The notes under the pieces are model-generated. The model was given only the letters and a program-made list of their open reading frames with translations. It searched no databases and was not told the DNA's origin. This document shows, piece by piece, positions 44,638 through 55,190 of a DNA stretch of 64,000 nucleotides. The position numbers and the translations under genes were made by a program. Source of the DNA: Sphingomonas palmae (GTDB lineage: Bacteria; Pseudomonadota; Alphaproteobacteria; Sphingomonadales; Sphingomonadaceae); assembly GCF_900109565.1 (NCBI RefSeq), contig NZ_FNZZ01000004.1:1-64000 (forward strand), written 5' to 3'. How positions within the stretch are numbered: position 1 is the first letter of the stretch; each line of letters starts with the position of its first letter.

Positions 44638-44707
44638 CCTTCAACCTTTGCTGACCCAGCGGCGCCCGGCACGGACCTCCACTTGGCTCAACTAACGAGT
44701 TGATCAG

Positions 44708-44751
44708 GCTTTGGTTGCACCGTCATTTTGCAGTGCAACATGGATCAAGCC
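44708..44751 (-). terminator. Candidate terminator/hairpin after queF
   Basis: GTTGCAC (44714-44720) pairs with GTGCAAC (44733-44739); GGCTT (44708-44712) and AAGCC (44747-44751) can extend the stem. It begins 6 bp after the queF stop and lies about 70 bp upstream of the glycosyltransferase start, so it may also be part of that gene's regulatory region. There is no T-run. Confidence 0.45.
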
Positions 44752-44756
44752 GGGCG

Positions 44757-45209
44757 TCAACCGCGACCCCGGTAGCCGGGCACCCCCTGATCGGGCAGCC
44801 ACAGTCCTTCGGGCGGCGTACCCGACTGCCAGAACACGTCGATCGGCATGCCCCCGCGCGGGTACCAGTATCCGCCGATCCGCAGCCAGCGCGGGCGCAT
44901 CTCGCGGAACAGCCGCTCGCCGATGCCGACGGTGCAATCCTCGTGAAAGGCATTGTGGTTGCGGAAACTGCCGAGGAACAGCTTCAACGACTTCGATTCG
45001 ACAATCGTCTCGCCGGGCACGTAATCTATCACGAGATGCGCGAAATCGGGCTGGCTCGTCACCGGACACAGCGAGGTAAACTCGGGCTGGGTGAAGCGGA
45101 TCAGATAGGTCTGGTTCGGACGTGGATTGGGGACGTAGTCGAGCACCGCTTCTTGCGGAGAAGTGGGCAGCGGCACGGACTGGCCGAGGTGGGTCGGGGC
45201 AAGTGTCAT
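44757..45209 (-). CDS. queF: NADPH-dependent 7-cyano-7-deazaguanine reductase
   Basis: A 150-aa unimodular QueF that reduces preQ0 to preQ1 in queuosine synthesis. The catalytic Cys48 lies in [17 protein letters not shown] with Asp55 beside it, followed by [21 protein letters not shown], the family signature. The start at 45209 ([10 protein letters not shown]) is the conserved one. It is divergent from ileS. Together with yhhQ at 22353 it shows that the organism makes or salvages queuosine; no other que gene is present in the window. Confidence 0.96.
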   Translation of the reverse strand: MTLAPTHLGQSVPLPTSPQEAVLDYVPNPRPNQTYLIRFTQPEFTSLCPVTSQPDFAHLVIDYVPGETIVESKSLKLFLGSFRNHNAFHEDCTVGIGERLFREMRPRWLRIGGYWYPRGGMPIDVFWQSGTPPEGLWLPDQGVPGYRGRG

Positions 45210-45292
45210 GCGCGGCGAGATAGGTGCGCGTGTGGCCTGCGTCACCTGCCGTTTGTTTCGCGCTTCCTCCCGCGCTAAGGCGCGACCCGATC

Positions 45293-48196
45293 ATGGCCGA
45301 CCAACCCGATACCAAGCGCGACTGGCGCGACACCGTCTTCCTGCCGAAGACCGACTTCCCGATGAAGGCAGGCCTCGCGCAGAAAGAACCCGCAATCCTA
45401 GCGCGGTGGCAGCAGATGGGGCTGTACGACCGGCTGCGGCGCGAGCGGGCCGGGCGCGAACGCTGGATCCTCCACGATGGCCCGCCCTACGCCAACGGCG
45501 ACATCCACATGGGCCACGCGATGAACAAGGTGCTGAAGGACGTGATCGTCCGCAGCCGTTCGCTGATGGGATACGACGCGCCCTATGTGCCCGGTTGGGA
45601 CTGCCACGGCCTGCCGATCGAGTGGAAGGTCGAGGAAGCGTATCGCGCGAAGAAGCTCGACAAGGACCAGGTGCCGGTCGACCAGTTCCGCGCTGAGTGC
45701 CGCGCCTATGCCGACAAATGGGTCGCGGTGCAGGCGGACGAGTTCCAGCGTCTCGGCGTGATGGGCGACTGGGCCGACCCGTACCTCACCATGAAGTACG
45801 AGGCCGAGGCGACCATCGCGGGCGAGCTCTTGAAATTCGCCGAGAGCGGGCAGCTTTACCGCGGCGCGAAGCCCGTCATGTGGAGCCCGGTCGAGAAGAC
45901 CGCGCTCGCCGAGGCCGAGGTCGAGTATGAGGACGTGGTGTCGACGCAGATCGACGTGGCGTTCGAGATCACCGAGGCGCCGAACGCACCCGAACTGGTC
46001 GGCGCGCACGCGGTGATCTGGACCACGACGCCGTGGACGATCCCGGTCAACCAGGCGTTGGCGTATGGGGAGGATGTTGAGTACGTCCTATTGCCTTATG
46101 AGGGCCGGAAGTACCTAGTTGCCCAGCGACTAGCGCAGCAGTTTGCAGATCGAGCAGGTCTCGGCTTTGCCGATGTGACAGAATACTTTGACGCGTTTAT
46201 CGCAGATCGCGGCAGCTTCATCACAGCTAATGACCTCGCCGGCGCGCTCGCCCGCCATCCGATGCATCACCTCGGCGGGTTCTTTGCCAAGCCGCGACCG
46301 CTGTTGCCGGGCGACTTCGTGACTACCGACGCGGGTACCGGGCTCGTCCACATGGCGCCCGACCACGGCGAGGACGATTTCCTGTTGTGCAAGCAGTACG
46401 GGATCGAGCCGGTGTTCGCGGTCGACGGCGCAGGGTTCTACCGCGCGGATTGGGCGTGGCTGGGCGGTCAGGGCAGCGTCATCAACAAGAAGTTCGTGGC
46501 CGCTGATGGCCCGATCTGCGCCGACCTGCGGGAGGCGGGGGCGCTGCTGGCGGCATCGGACGACTTCAAGCACTCTTATCCGCATTCGTGGCGGTCGAAG
46601 GCGAAGGTGATCCAGCGCGCGACGCCGCAATGGTTTATCCCGATGGACCTGCCCGCCGGTCAGGCTCGCGCGGCGGGGATCGCGGAACAAGATCAGGCGG
46701 ATGGTGCAGTGCAGCCCCTCTCCCAACCCTCTCCCCAGCGGGGAGAGGGCTTTAATGGCGACAACGCTCCCACCCTGCGCAGCCTCGCGCTCGACGCGAT
46801 CGCGCGGACGCGGTGGGTGCCGGCGCGGGCGGAGAACCGGATCACCGCGATGGTGGAGGGACGACCCGACTGGGTGATCTCGCGCCAGCGCGCCTGGGGC
46901 GTGCCGATCGCCCTCTACGTGCACCGCGCTACGGGTCAGTATCTCACCGATCCAGCGGTCAACGCGCGCATTCTGACTGCGTTCAAGGCTGGCGGCGCAG
47001 ACGCGTGGTTCACCGCCGACCACCAGCAACTGCTCGGCGACGCGTACGACCTCGCCGACTATGAGCCGATCAACGACATCCTCGACGTGTGGTTCGACTC
47101 GGGCTCGACTCATGCCTTCGTGGTCGAGGCGCGCTACGGTGAGGGGACGCGCGCGAACCTGTACGTCGAAGGGTCGGACCAGCATCGCGGCTGGTTCCAG
47201 TCGTCGCTGTTGGAGAGCTGCGGCACGCGCGGGCGCGCGCCGTACAACGCGGTATTGACGCACGGCTTCGCGCTCGACGGCAAGGGGCGCAAGATGTCGA
47301 AGTCGCTCGGCAACGTCGTCGATCCGTTGAAGATCATCGGTGAGAGCGGCGCGGACATCCTGCGGCTCTGGGCGGTGTCGACCGATTATTTCGACGACAT
47401 CCGCATCGGCAAGGAAGTGCTGGCAACCGCGTCTGACGCATATCGCAAGCTGCGCAACACGTTCCGCTACCTGCTCGGCGCACTCGACGGCTTCACCGAC
47501 GACGAACGCGTCGCAGTCGACGACATGCCCGAGCTGGAGCGCTATGTGCTCCACCTGCTCCACAAGCTCGACCTGGAACTGCGCAGCGCGGCGGATGCGT
47601 TCGAATTCAACCGCTACACCCGCGCGCTGACCGATTTCTGCAACGAGGATCTGTCGGCGTTCTTCTTCGACGTGCGCAAGGACTCGCTCTACTGCGACGC
47701 GCCCGACGACGTGAAACGACGGGCCTATCGGACGGTGCTCGATACGCTGTTTCACGCACTGGTGCGCTACGCCGCGCCCGTGCTGGTGTTCACCGCCGAG
47801 GAGGTGTGGCAGGCGCGCTTCCCCGATGCGGACGCGTCGGTCCACCTGCTCGAATGGCCCGAGCTTCCCGAGCAGGCGGCGGAGGACATCGCGCAGCGCT
47901 GGCATGAGGTGCGCAAGCTTCGCGAGCGCGTCACCGAGGCGATCGAGCCGCTCAGGCGCGAGAAGACGGTGCGATCTAGCCTGGAGGCCGAAGTAAGAGT
48001 GCCCGAGGCACCGCTCCCCACCGACGCGCTCGCCGAGGTGTTCATCGTCGCGAAGGTGAGCGAGACCGGCACGGTCGACGTCGCGCGGACCGATTACCAC
48101 AAATGCGGGCGCTGCTGGCGGCACCTGCCCGAGGTGCGCGAAGACGGTGATCTGTGCGCGCGGTGCGAGAACGTGGTGGCTGAGGTGGCGGCATGA
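45293..48196 (+). CDS. ileS: Isoleucyl-tRNA synthetase
   Basis: A 967-aa class-I synthetase. HIGH box HMGH (residues 72-75), KMSKS box (GRKMSKSLGNV), editing-domain motifs TTTPWTIPVNQALA and GLVHMAPDHGEDD, and a C-terminal zinc region CGRCWRHLPEV/LCARCENV. Two oddities: a patch of unusual codons in the editing domain (about 46065-46240), and a hairpin repeat translated in frame (46727-46749) that gives SQPSPQRGEGFNGD between the editing domain and the catalytic core. The start at 45293 follows AAGG. lspA overlaps its stop (ATGA). Confidence 0.97.
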   Translation: MADQPDTKRDWRDTVFLPKTDFPMKAGLAQKEPAILARWQQMGLYDRLRRERAGRERWILHDGPPYANGDIHMGHAMNKVLKDVIVRSRSLMGYDAPYVPGWDCHGLPIEWKVEEAYRAKKLDKDQVPVDQFRAECRAYADKWVAVQADEFQRLGVMGDWADPYLTMKYEAEATIAGELLKFAESGQLYRGAKPVMWSPVEKTALAEAEVEYEDVVSTQIDVAFEITEAPNAPELVGAHAVIWTTTPWTIPVNQALAYGEDVEYVLLPYEGRKYLVAQRLAQQFADRAGLGFADVTEYFDAFIADRGSFITANDLAGALARHPMHHLGGFFAKPRPLLPGDFVTTDAGTGLVHMAPDHGEDDFLLCKQYGIEPVFAVDGAGFYRADWAWLGGQGSVINKKFVAADGPICADLREAGALLAASDDFKHSYPHSWRSKAKVIQRATPQWFIPMDLPAGQARAAGIAEQDQADGAVQPLSQPSPQRGEGFNGDNAPTLRSLALDAIARTRWVPARAENRITAMVEGRPDWVISRQRAWGVPIALYVHRATGQYLTDPAVNARILTAFKAGGADAWFTADHQQLLGDAYDLADYEPINDILDVWFDSGSTHAFVVEARYGEGTRANLYVEGSDQHRGWFQSSLLESCGTRGRAPYNAVLTHGFALDGKGRKMSKSLGNVVDPLKIIGESGADILRLWAVSTDYFDDIRIGKEVLATASDAYRKLRNTFRYLLGALDGFTDDERVAVDDMPELERYVLHLLHKLDLELRSAADAFEFNRYTRALTDFCNEDLSAFFFDVRKDSLYCDAPDDVKRRAYRTVLDTLFHALVRYAAPVLVFTAEEVWQARFPDADASVHLLEWPELPEQAAEDIAQRWHEVRKLRERVTEAIEPLRREKTVRSSLEAEVRVPEAPLPTDALAEVFIVAKVSETGTVDVARTDYHKCGRCWRHLPEVREDGDLCARCENVVAEVAA
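46714..46749. repeat. REP/ERIC-like hairpin repeat inside ileS, translated in frame
   Basis: CCCTCTCCCC (46727-46736), loop AGC, GGGGAGAGGG (46740-46749) is a perfect 10-bp hairpin, preceded by another CCCTCTCCC half (46716-46724). Elements of this kind (CCCTCTCCC...GGGAGAGGG) are usually scattered in intergenic DNA of proteobacteria. Here the sequence is read in frame as QPLSQPSPQRGEG. Confidence 0.8.
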
Positions 48197-48717
48197 CGCG
48201 GGTGACGCCCCGCGCCGGACTGGCGCTCGCCGCGATCGTGCTGGTGGTGGATCAGCTGGTGAAATGGCTTGTCACCGGGCCGCTCGGGCTCGATTACCTC
48301 GGCGCGTCGCGCACGATCCTGCCGATCTTCGACCTGCGTTTTGTGCAGAACAACGGCGTGTCGCTCGGCATGCTCCGCGCGGAGACTACGACGATGCGCT
48401 GGCTGCTGGTGCTGTTCACGGCCGGAATCGCCGCGGCGGTGCTGGTGTGGATGTGGCGCGAGCCCAAGCGCGGCGACCAGCTGGCGCTCGGCCTTGTGTT
48501 GGGCGGGGCGGTCGGCAACATCCTCGACCGCGTGCGGCTGGGCTACGTGGTCGATTTCGCCGACCTGCATTTCGGCGAGTGGCGTCCGTTCCTCGTCTTC
48601 AATATCGCGGACGCGGCGATTACGATCGGCGTGCTGATTCTGCTGGTGCGCGCGCTTCTGATCCGCGACAAGCCGGACGAGAATGCGAAGAATTCCTCGG
48701 AGAACGTACATGCGTAA
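48193..48717 (+). CDS. lspA: Lipoprotein signal peptidase
   Basis: A 174-aa inner-membrane aspartic protease (signal peptidase II) with four membrane segments that cuts prolipoproteins before the lipidated Cys. Conserved motifs are VVDQLVKW, QNNGVSLGML, GGAVGNILDRVRLGYVVDF with one catalytic Asp and FNIADAAITIGV with the second. It starts with ATGA overlapping ileS and its end overlaps the next lipoprotein gene by 8 nt, so the three genes form an operon. ileS-lspA is a widespread order. Confidence 0.96.
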   Translation: MTRVTPRAGLALAAIVLVVDQLVKWLVTGPLGLDYLGASRTILPIFDLRFVQNNGVSLGMLRAETTTMRWLLVLFTAGIAAAVLVWMWREPKRGDQLALGLVLGGAVGNILDRVRLGYVVDFADLHFGEWRPFLVFNIADAAITIGVLILLVRALLIRDKPDENAKNSSENVHA

Positions 48718-49195
48718 GTTGGTGGTCACGGGCGTCGCACTCGCGGCGGTGACGTCGCTGTCGGCGTGCGGCAAGAGCGGCTACGACCGCGCGCGGCCCG
48801 ACGAGTTCGCGGTGGCGCGCCAGGCGCCGCTGGTGATCCCGCCCGATTTCTCGCTGATCCCGCCGCAGCCGGGCGCCGCGCGCACGCAGGGGACGAACAC
48901 GCAGGGCCAGACGCTGGAGGCGCTGTTCGGCACGCCGGCGCCGCGCAGCCAGGCCGAGGCGGGCGTGGTCGATCAGGCCGGCGGCGACGTGGCACAGCCG
49001 GGCATCCGCAGCGCGGTCGGCGATCCGCAGACCAACGTCATCGACAAGGGTCAGACGACGCGCGACATCATCGCCGCACCGCAGGGCGACGGCCAGGGCG
49101 CGCGCGCGGTGACGGGCGGTGCCGCCGGCGCGACGCAGGCGACTGCGCCCTCGCCCGCCGCGACACCGACGCCGGGCGCGACGCCGCAGCCGTAA
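48710..49195 (+). CDS. DUF3035 lipoprotein
   Basis: A 161-aa lipoprotein: signal VVTGVALAAVTSLSAC ends in lipobox LSAC, and the mature part holds DUF3035-like blocks (YDRARPDEFAVARQAPLVIPPDFSLIPP) followed by a Pro/Ala/Gln-rich low-complexity tail. DUF3035 proteins in sphingomonads and related bacteria sit in the ileS-lspA operon and have been linked by name to the outer-membrane assembly complex (BamF-like), but this is not proven here. GGAGAACGTAC precedes ATG 48710, inside the end of lspA. Confidence 0.88.
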   Translation: MRKLVVTGVALAAVTSLSACGKSGYDRARPDEFAVARQAPLVIPPDFSLIPPQPGAARTQGTNTQGQTLEALFGTPAPRSQAEAGVVDQAGGDVAQPGIRSAVGDPQTNVIDKGQTTRDIIAAPQGDGQGARAVTGGAAGATQATAPSPAATPTPGATPQP

Positions 49196-49204
49196 TCACA
49201 CGGC

Positions 49205-49238
49205 GCGGAGACGTTCAGGCCGGCGCGCACCTCTCCGC
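49205..49238. terminator. Candidate terminator hairpin between DUF3035 and MscS genes
   Basis: GCGGAGA (49205-49211) and TCTCCGC (49232-49238) form a 7-bp stem in the 76-bp gap between two convergent genes. The loop is 20 nt, longer than usual, and no T-run follows. Confidence 0.4.
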
Positions 49239-49271
49239 ACCGCGACCGACTCAGTTTCCCGGCCGCCGGAG

Positions 49272-50582
49272 CTAGCCCGGCCGGTCGGTTGTCGGGTCGG
49301 CAGTAGCGAGCGGCTGCTTCGGCCACGTCCTGACGTAGACGTCGCGTTGCGCGAACGGGATCTCGATGCCGGCATCCTTGAACAGTACCCACAAGCGGTT
49401 GAGCACGTCGGAGCGGACGTTGCCGACCCCGCTCTCGGGATCGCTGATCCAGGCGAGGATCTCGTGCTCGACCCCGTCATTGCCGAACGCGGTCAGCCAG
49501 ACGTTGGGCTTGGGGCTGGTCAGCACGCGCGGACTGTCGGTCGCGGCCTTCATCATCAGCGATTGCGCCAGTTTCAGGTCGCATGAATAGGCGACGCTGA
49601 CGGGTATACGCACGCGCACGTTGCGATCGGTGAAGGACCAATTCTCCACCTCCTGCGTCATTAGATTCTCGTTCGGAATTAGATGCTCCTTGCCGTCGCG
49701 CGTTACCACGCTGACCGCGCGGACGCCGATCTTGTTGACCCAGCCGAAACTGTCGCCGACGACGATCACGTCGCCCGGCTTGATCGAGCGATCCATCAGC
49801 AGGATGATCCCCGCGATCAGGTTGCCCACCGTCTTCTGCAACCCGAATCCGACCGCCAGACCCATCGCGCCCGAGAAGAAGGCGAAGGCGGTGAGGTCGA
49901 TCCCGGCGAAATCGATCCCGAAGAAGAACGCTGCGACGACGATGCCGATGCTCGCCAGCTTCTGTGCGAGCAGCTTCTGCGTCGCGTCGAGCGAGCGCGC
50001 CTGTCCGATCGTGTGCGTGACGACGCGGTTGGCGAGCCGAACGCCCGCGAAGATCACGATTGCGATGACGAGGATGTAGATCAGCGCGAGCAGCGACAGT
50101 CGCCGGCGCCCGACGTTGAAGCCGACCGCGTCGAGCGTGTCGGTGATCGGCCCCAATCCACCCACCGCGCGGCTGAGCAGCGCGACGAACAGGATCGTCG
50201 CGAACGTCCAGGTCGCCCAGCGCGGCATGCCGAGCCCACGCAGCACCGCATGGGCAAGCGCGGCGGCGGCAGCGCCGAGCGCGATGCCGATCGGCAGCCC
50301 GCCCCAGCCGGTCCAGTCATGAGCGACGAGGACGATCGAGAGCAGCAGCGCGGCGCTGCCGTGGCGCAGGATCGCGCTCATGCGTCGCCACAGCCCCTCG
50401 CCGTGATTGGCGACGCGCGCCTTCCACCACGTTGCCGCGCGCGGGCCGAGAACACGCCCGGCGGCGAGCCCGAGCAGCAGCGAGACGAGCACCAGCGCGC
50501 CCGCCACCGCCATTTCGAGCAGGTCGAACCGCCCCGGTAGCGCGATGCCGTTCTCGGTCAGCCAATCGCTGGCGAAACTCAC
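49272..50582 (-). CDS. MscS family mechanosensitive ion channel
   Basis: A 436-aa inner-membrane channel opened by membrane tension, releasing solutes on hypo-osmotic shock. About five N-terminal membrane segments precede the MscS pore and beta domain: FFSGAMGLAVGFGLQKTVGNLIAGIILLMDRSI (the TM3 and conserved GLQ region; given in part here as GAMGLAVGFGLQKTVGN), KPGDVIVVGDSFGWVNKIG and the beta-domain ENLMTQEVENWSF. It starts with GTG overlapping the metC stop (GTGA). It is the last gene of a long minus-strand run. Confidence 0.93.
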   Translation of the reverse strand: MSFASDWLTENGIALPGRFDLLEMAVAGALVLVSLLLGLAAGRVLGPRAATWWKARVANHGEGLWRRMSAILRHGSAALLLSIVLVAHDWTGWGGLPIGIALGAAAAALAHAVLRGLGMPRWATWTFATILFVALLSRAVGGLGPITDTLDAVGFNVGRRRLSLLALIYILVIAIVIFAGVRLANRVVTHTIGQARSLDATQKLLAQKLASIGIVVAAFFFGIDFAGIDLTAFAFFSGAMGLAVGFGLQKTVGNLIAGIILLMDRSIKPGDVIVVGDSFGWVNKIGVRAVSVVTRDGKEHLIPNENLMTQEVENWSFTDRNVRVRIPVSVAYSCDLKLAQSLMMKAATDSPRVLTSPKPNVWLTAFGNDGVEHEILAWISDPESGVGNVRSDVLNRLWVLFKDAGIEIPFAQRDVYVRTWPKQPLATADPTTDRPG

Positions 50583-51775
50583 CCGCGCGCGGCCCGGAAT
50601 GCGGCGAGCCCGCGCGCGAGGTCGGCGATCAGGTCGGCGGGGTCCTCCAGCCCGATCTGCAAGCGGATGAGCGGCCCGGCAAAGTCGGGCGTGGTCGCGC
50701 TGCGATGGCGCGCCGGGTCGACCGGCAGCGCCAGGCTCTCATACCCACCCCAGCTGTAACCGATGCCGAAATGGTCGAGCGCGTTGATCAGCGTGGCGCG
50801 CGACCGCTCGTCGCCGCCCTGGAGCGCGAAGGAGAACAAGCCCGATGAACCGAGGAAGTCGCGCGCGAACGTTTTGTGCCCCGGGCAGGACGCCAGCGCC
50901 GGGTGGAGCACGCGCGACACCTCAGGCTGCGCGGCCAGCCAGCGCGCGACCTCCAGCGCGCTCGCCTGATGCTGGCGCAGGCGAACCGACATTGTGCGCA
51001 GGCCGCGGCTGCCGAGCCAGGCGTCGTCGGGGCTGGTGACTTGCCCGAGTTGAAAGCTCGTCTCTCGCAAGGCGGCAAAGCGGCCGGAACCGGCGGTAAC
51101 CGAGCCGAGCATCACGTCGGAGTGCCCGACGACATATTTGGTGCAGGCTAGGATCGAGTAGTCAACGCCCTTCCCGATCGCCGGGAAGAACAGCGGCGTC
51201 GCCCAAGTGTTGTCGAGGATCGTCGCGATCCCGCGAGACTTAGCTACCGCGACGATCGCGGGCACGTCCTGCACCTCAAAGGTCAGGCTGCCGGGCGATT
51301 CCATGAAGATCGCCCTGGTGTTCGGACCGACCAACTCGGCAATACCCTCGCCGATCAGCGGATCGTAGAAGCGCGCGGCGATGCCGAACCGCTTGAGCAA
51401 TCCGGTCGCCATCGACCGCGTCGGATCATAGGCGCTGTCGGGGACGAGCAGCTCGTCGCCCGGCGACAGCACCGCCAGCAGGCAGGCGGCGATCGCGGCG
51501 ACGCCGGAGGGATAGAGGAACGTGCCCTCCGCGCCGGGCTCCAGGCTGGTCAGCGCGTCGGCCAGGCTCCACTGCGTCGGCGTGCCGCGACGGCCGTAGA
51601 ACAGGCGGTGGTGCGTGTCGGCTGCGCCGCTCGCGCGCAGGTGCGCGACATCGTCGTAGAGGATCGTCGAGGCGCGCCAGACGGGTGTGTTGACGACGCC
51701 CGCGGTCCATTCGGGGCGGCGGCCGGCGGTGACGACGCGCGTGTCGGGCCGGAGATCGTGCGGATCGTCGCTCAT
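50579..51775 (-). CDS. metC: Cystathionine beta-lyase (Cys/Met metabolism PLP enzyme)
   Basis: A 398-aa PLP-dependent enzyme of the Cys/Met metabolism family. RLFYGRRGTPTQWSLADAL is typical, the Asp contacting PLP lies in TILDNTWATPLFF, and the Schiff-base Lys lies in ILACTKYVVGHSDVMLG. The sequence SPDDAWLGSRGLRTMSVRL and YSWGGYESLALP are closer to cystathionine beta-lyases (MetC), cleaving cystathionine to homocysteine, than to MetB. It overlaps sseA by 4 nt (ATGA) and mscS by 4 nt. Confidence 0.92.
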   Translation of the reverse strand: MSDDPHDLRPDTRVVTAGRRPEWTAGVVNTPVWRASTILYDDVAHLRASGAADTHHRLFYGRRGTPTQWSLADALTSLEPGAEGTFLYPSGVAAIAACLLAVLSPGDELLVPDSAYDPTRSMATGLLKRFGIAARFYDPLIGEGIAELVGPNTRAIFMESPGSLTFEVQDVPAIVAVAKSRGIATILDNTWATPLFFPAIGKGVDYSILACTKYVVGHSDVMLGSVTAGSGRFAALRETSFQLGQVTSPDDAWLGSRGLRTMSVRLRQHQASALEVARWLAAQPEVSRVLHPALASCPGHKTFARDFLGSSGLFSFALQGGDERSRATLINALDHFGIGYSWGGYESLALPVDPARHRSATTPDFAGPLIRLQIGLEDPADLIADLARGLAAFRAARG

Positions 51776-52617
51776 GCGTCACCCGTGGCCTTGGGGGTGG
51801 AGGGGTCGGCGCCCCATTCGCTCCAGCTGCCGTCGTAGACCTGAGCCTGGTGTCCCAACAGATGCGCGGCGAAGGCGAGCACGCTGGCGGTGATGCCCGA
51901 GCCGCACGTCATCACCATCGGCCGCGACGGATCGACGCCGGCGTCCGCAAAAGCGGCGCGCAGCGCATCGCCGCGCTTCCATGTGCCATCGGAGTTGAAG
52001 ACCTGCTTGTACGGCAGGTTGCGCGCGCCGGGTATGTGGCCAGCCGCGACACCCGGGCGCGGATCGGGTTCGGCACCGGTGAAGCGGGCCCGCCCGCGCG
52101 CGTCGATGATCTGCACGTCATTGTCAAGCGCGGCGCGCACGTCGGCCATGTTCGCGATCCCCTTGCCCTGCTCACGCGGGGTGGCATGACGCGGGCGGAC
52201 GACGTGCTCGCCCGTCTCGACCAAGCGCCCCTCGGCGCGCCATTTCGCCACACCACCGTCGAGGATCGCGACATCGGTGAAGCCGAATGCGCGCAGCATC
52301 ACCCAGGCACGCGCCGCAGTGAAATGCGAGGCGTCGTCGTAGAGGACGATCCGCAACCCGTCGCCGAGCCCCGCCCGCGCCATACGGCTGGCAAAGCGCG
52401 CGGCATTCGGCATCGTCGAGGGGAACGGGCTGTCAGGGTCGGAGAAGCCGGCCAAGTCCATGAACACCGCGCCCGGCACATGGCCGGCGGTGAATTCCGC
52501 GCCGGCATCGCGCTTCGGCTCACCAGGCAGGTCGATGTGGTAACTGGCATCGGCGACGCGCAGGTCGCGGTCCGACAGGTGATCGGCGAGCCACTGGGTG
52601 GAAACGAGCGGGTCCAT
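51772..52617 (-). CDS. sseA: 3-mercaptopyruvate sulfurtransferase (rhodanese-like)
   Basis: A 281-aa tandem-rhodanese protein that moves sulfur from 3-mercaptopyruvate (or thiosulfate) to an acceptor. Two rhodanese domains are seen (VADASYHIDLPGEP and AGHVPGAVFMDL in the first; IIDARGRARFTG and GHIPGARNLPY in the second). The catalytic Cys in the second lies in MTCGSGITAS, with the CGSG form typical of mercaptopyruvate rather than thiosulfate sulfurtransferases. It overlaps metC by 4 nt, and both handle sulfur amino-acid products. Confidence 0.93.
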   Translation of the reverse strand: MDPLVSTQWLADHLSDRDLRVADASYHIDLPGEPKRDAGAEFTAGHVPGAVFMDLAGFSDPDSPFPSTMPNAARFASRMARAGLGDGLRIVLYDDASHFTAARAWVMLRAFGFTDVAILDGGVAKWRAEGRLVETGEHVVRPRHATPREQGKGIANMADVRAALDNDVQIIDARGRARFTGAEPDPRPGVAAGHIPGARNLPYKQVFNSDGTWKRGDALRAAFADAGVDPSRPMVMTCGSGITASVLAFAAHLLGHQAQVYDGSWSEWGADPSTPKATGDA

Positions 52618-52648
52618 CCACCCGGCATAGCGCGCCTCGGCGCGCGCG

Positions 52649-54190
<1,542 letters not shown>

Positions 54191-54215
54191 GTCGGCGCTA
54201 ACGCATGTTGGGGCG

Positions 54216-55142
54216 TCAGCGCTCCAGGATCGTGCGGGCGCGCGCGCAGTCGGCGTCCATCTGCGCCATCAGCGCGTCGAGACTGTCGAACTTCGCTTCC
54301 GGCCGCAGGAACTCGATCAATTCGACCTTGATCGTCTGGCCGTAGAGATCGCCCGAGAAGTCGAAAAAATAAGGTTCGAGCAATTCCTTCGGCGGCTCGA
54401 ACTGCGGGCGGATGCCGAGGTTGGCGGCACCGTTCAGCACGCGTCCGTCCGCCAGCCGCCCACGCACCGCGTAGATGCCAAAGGCTGGGCGCAGGTAGCG
54501 ACCCATGTCGAGGTTGGCGGTCGGATAGCCGATCGTGCGGCCGACCTTGTCGCCGTGCTGCACCACGCCTTGAATCGCGAACGGACGCGTGAGCAGGCGC
54601 GCGGCACCCGCCGGGTCGCCGCTGCGCAACAGGTCGCGGATGCGGGTGGAGGATACCGTCTCGCCCCCGAGCGTCACTGCGCCGACCGTCTCGGCGGCAA
54701 AGCCCAGCGCCTGGCCGAACATGGCGAGGCCAGCCGCATCGCCGACCTTGCCCTTGCCGAAAGTGAAATCCTCGCCGGTGACGACGCCCGCGACGCGCAG
54801 GCGATCGACCAGCCGCTCGGCGACGAACTGCTCCGCGGTCAGCGCGGCAAAGGCGGCGTTGAAGTCGAACACCACCATCGCGTCGGCACCCGCGGCGGCG
54901 AACAGCCGCTCACGCTGGTCGAGTGTCGACAGGCGGAACGGGGCTGCGTCGGGGCGGAAGAAGCGTACCGGGTGCGGATCGAACGTTGCGACGAGCGCGG
55001 GGCGTCCTTCTGCCCGCGCACGCTCGACCGCGCGCGCGACCACTGCCTGATGCCCGAGGTGAAATCCGTCGAAGTTGCCGAGCGCGACGATCCCGCCGGC
55101 GAGATGCGGCGGCACCGCGGCGCTGCCGTCGAGGCGCTCCAT
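54216..55142 (-). CDS. ribF: Bifunctional riboflavin kinase / FAD synthetase
   Basis: A 308-aa enzyme that makes FMN and FAD. The N-terminal nucleotidyltransferase part has ALGNFDGFHLGHQAV (nucleotide-binding HxGH), ATFDPHPVRFF and VTGEDFTFGKGKVGD. The C-terminal riboflavin kinase part has GRTIGYPTANLDM and FGIYAVRG. ATG 55142 is chosen to give a normal N-terminus; a start at 55178 is possible. The gene is 48 bp downstream of folA and 25 bp upstream of the photolyase. Confidence 0.95.
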   Translation of the reverse strand: MERLDGSAAVPPHLAGGIVALGNFDGFHLGHQAVVARAVERARAEGRPALVATFDPHPVRFFRPDAAPFRLSTLDQRERLFAAAGADAMVVFDFNAAFAALTAEQFVAERLVDRLRVAGVVTGEDFTFGKGKVGDAAGLAMFGQALGFAAETVGAVTLGGETVSSTRIRDLLRSGDPAGAARLLTRPFAIQGVVQHGDKVGRTIGYPTANLDMGRYLRPAFGIYAVRGRLADGRVLNGAANLGIRPQFEPPKELLEPYFFDFSGDLYGQTIKVELIEFLRPEAKFDSLDALMAQMDADCARARTILER

Positions 55143-55190
55143 GCCGCGCGCTCTACGGCCGCGCAGGCGGTGCGACAAGTATGCGCGCGC

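Noticed and set aside
46727-46749. Transcription terminator in ileS
   Set aside because: The hairpin is strong but followed by CTTTAATGG without a T-run, and it is inside an intact essential gene; it fits an inserted repeat better.
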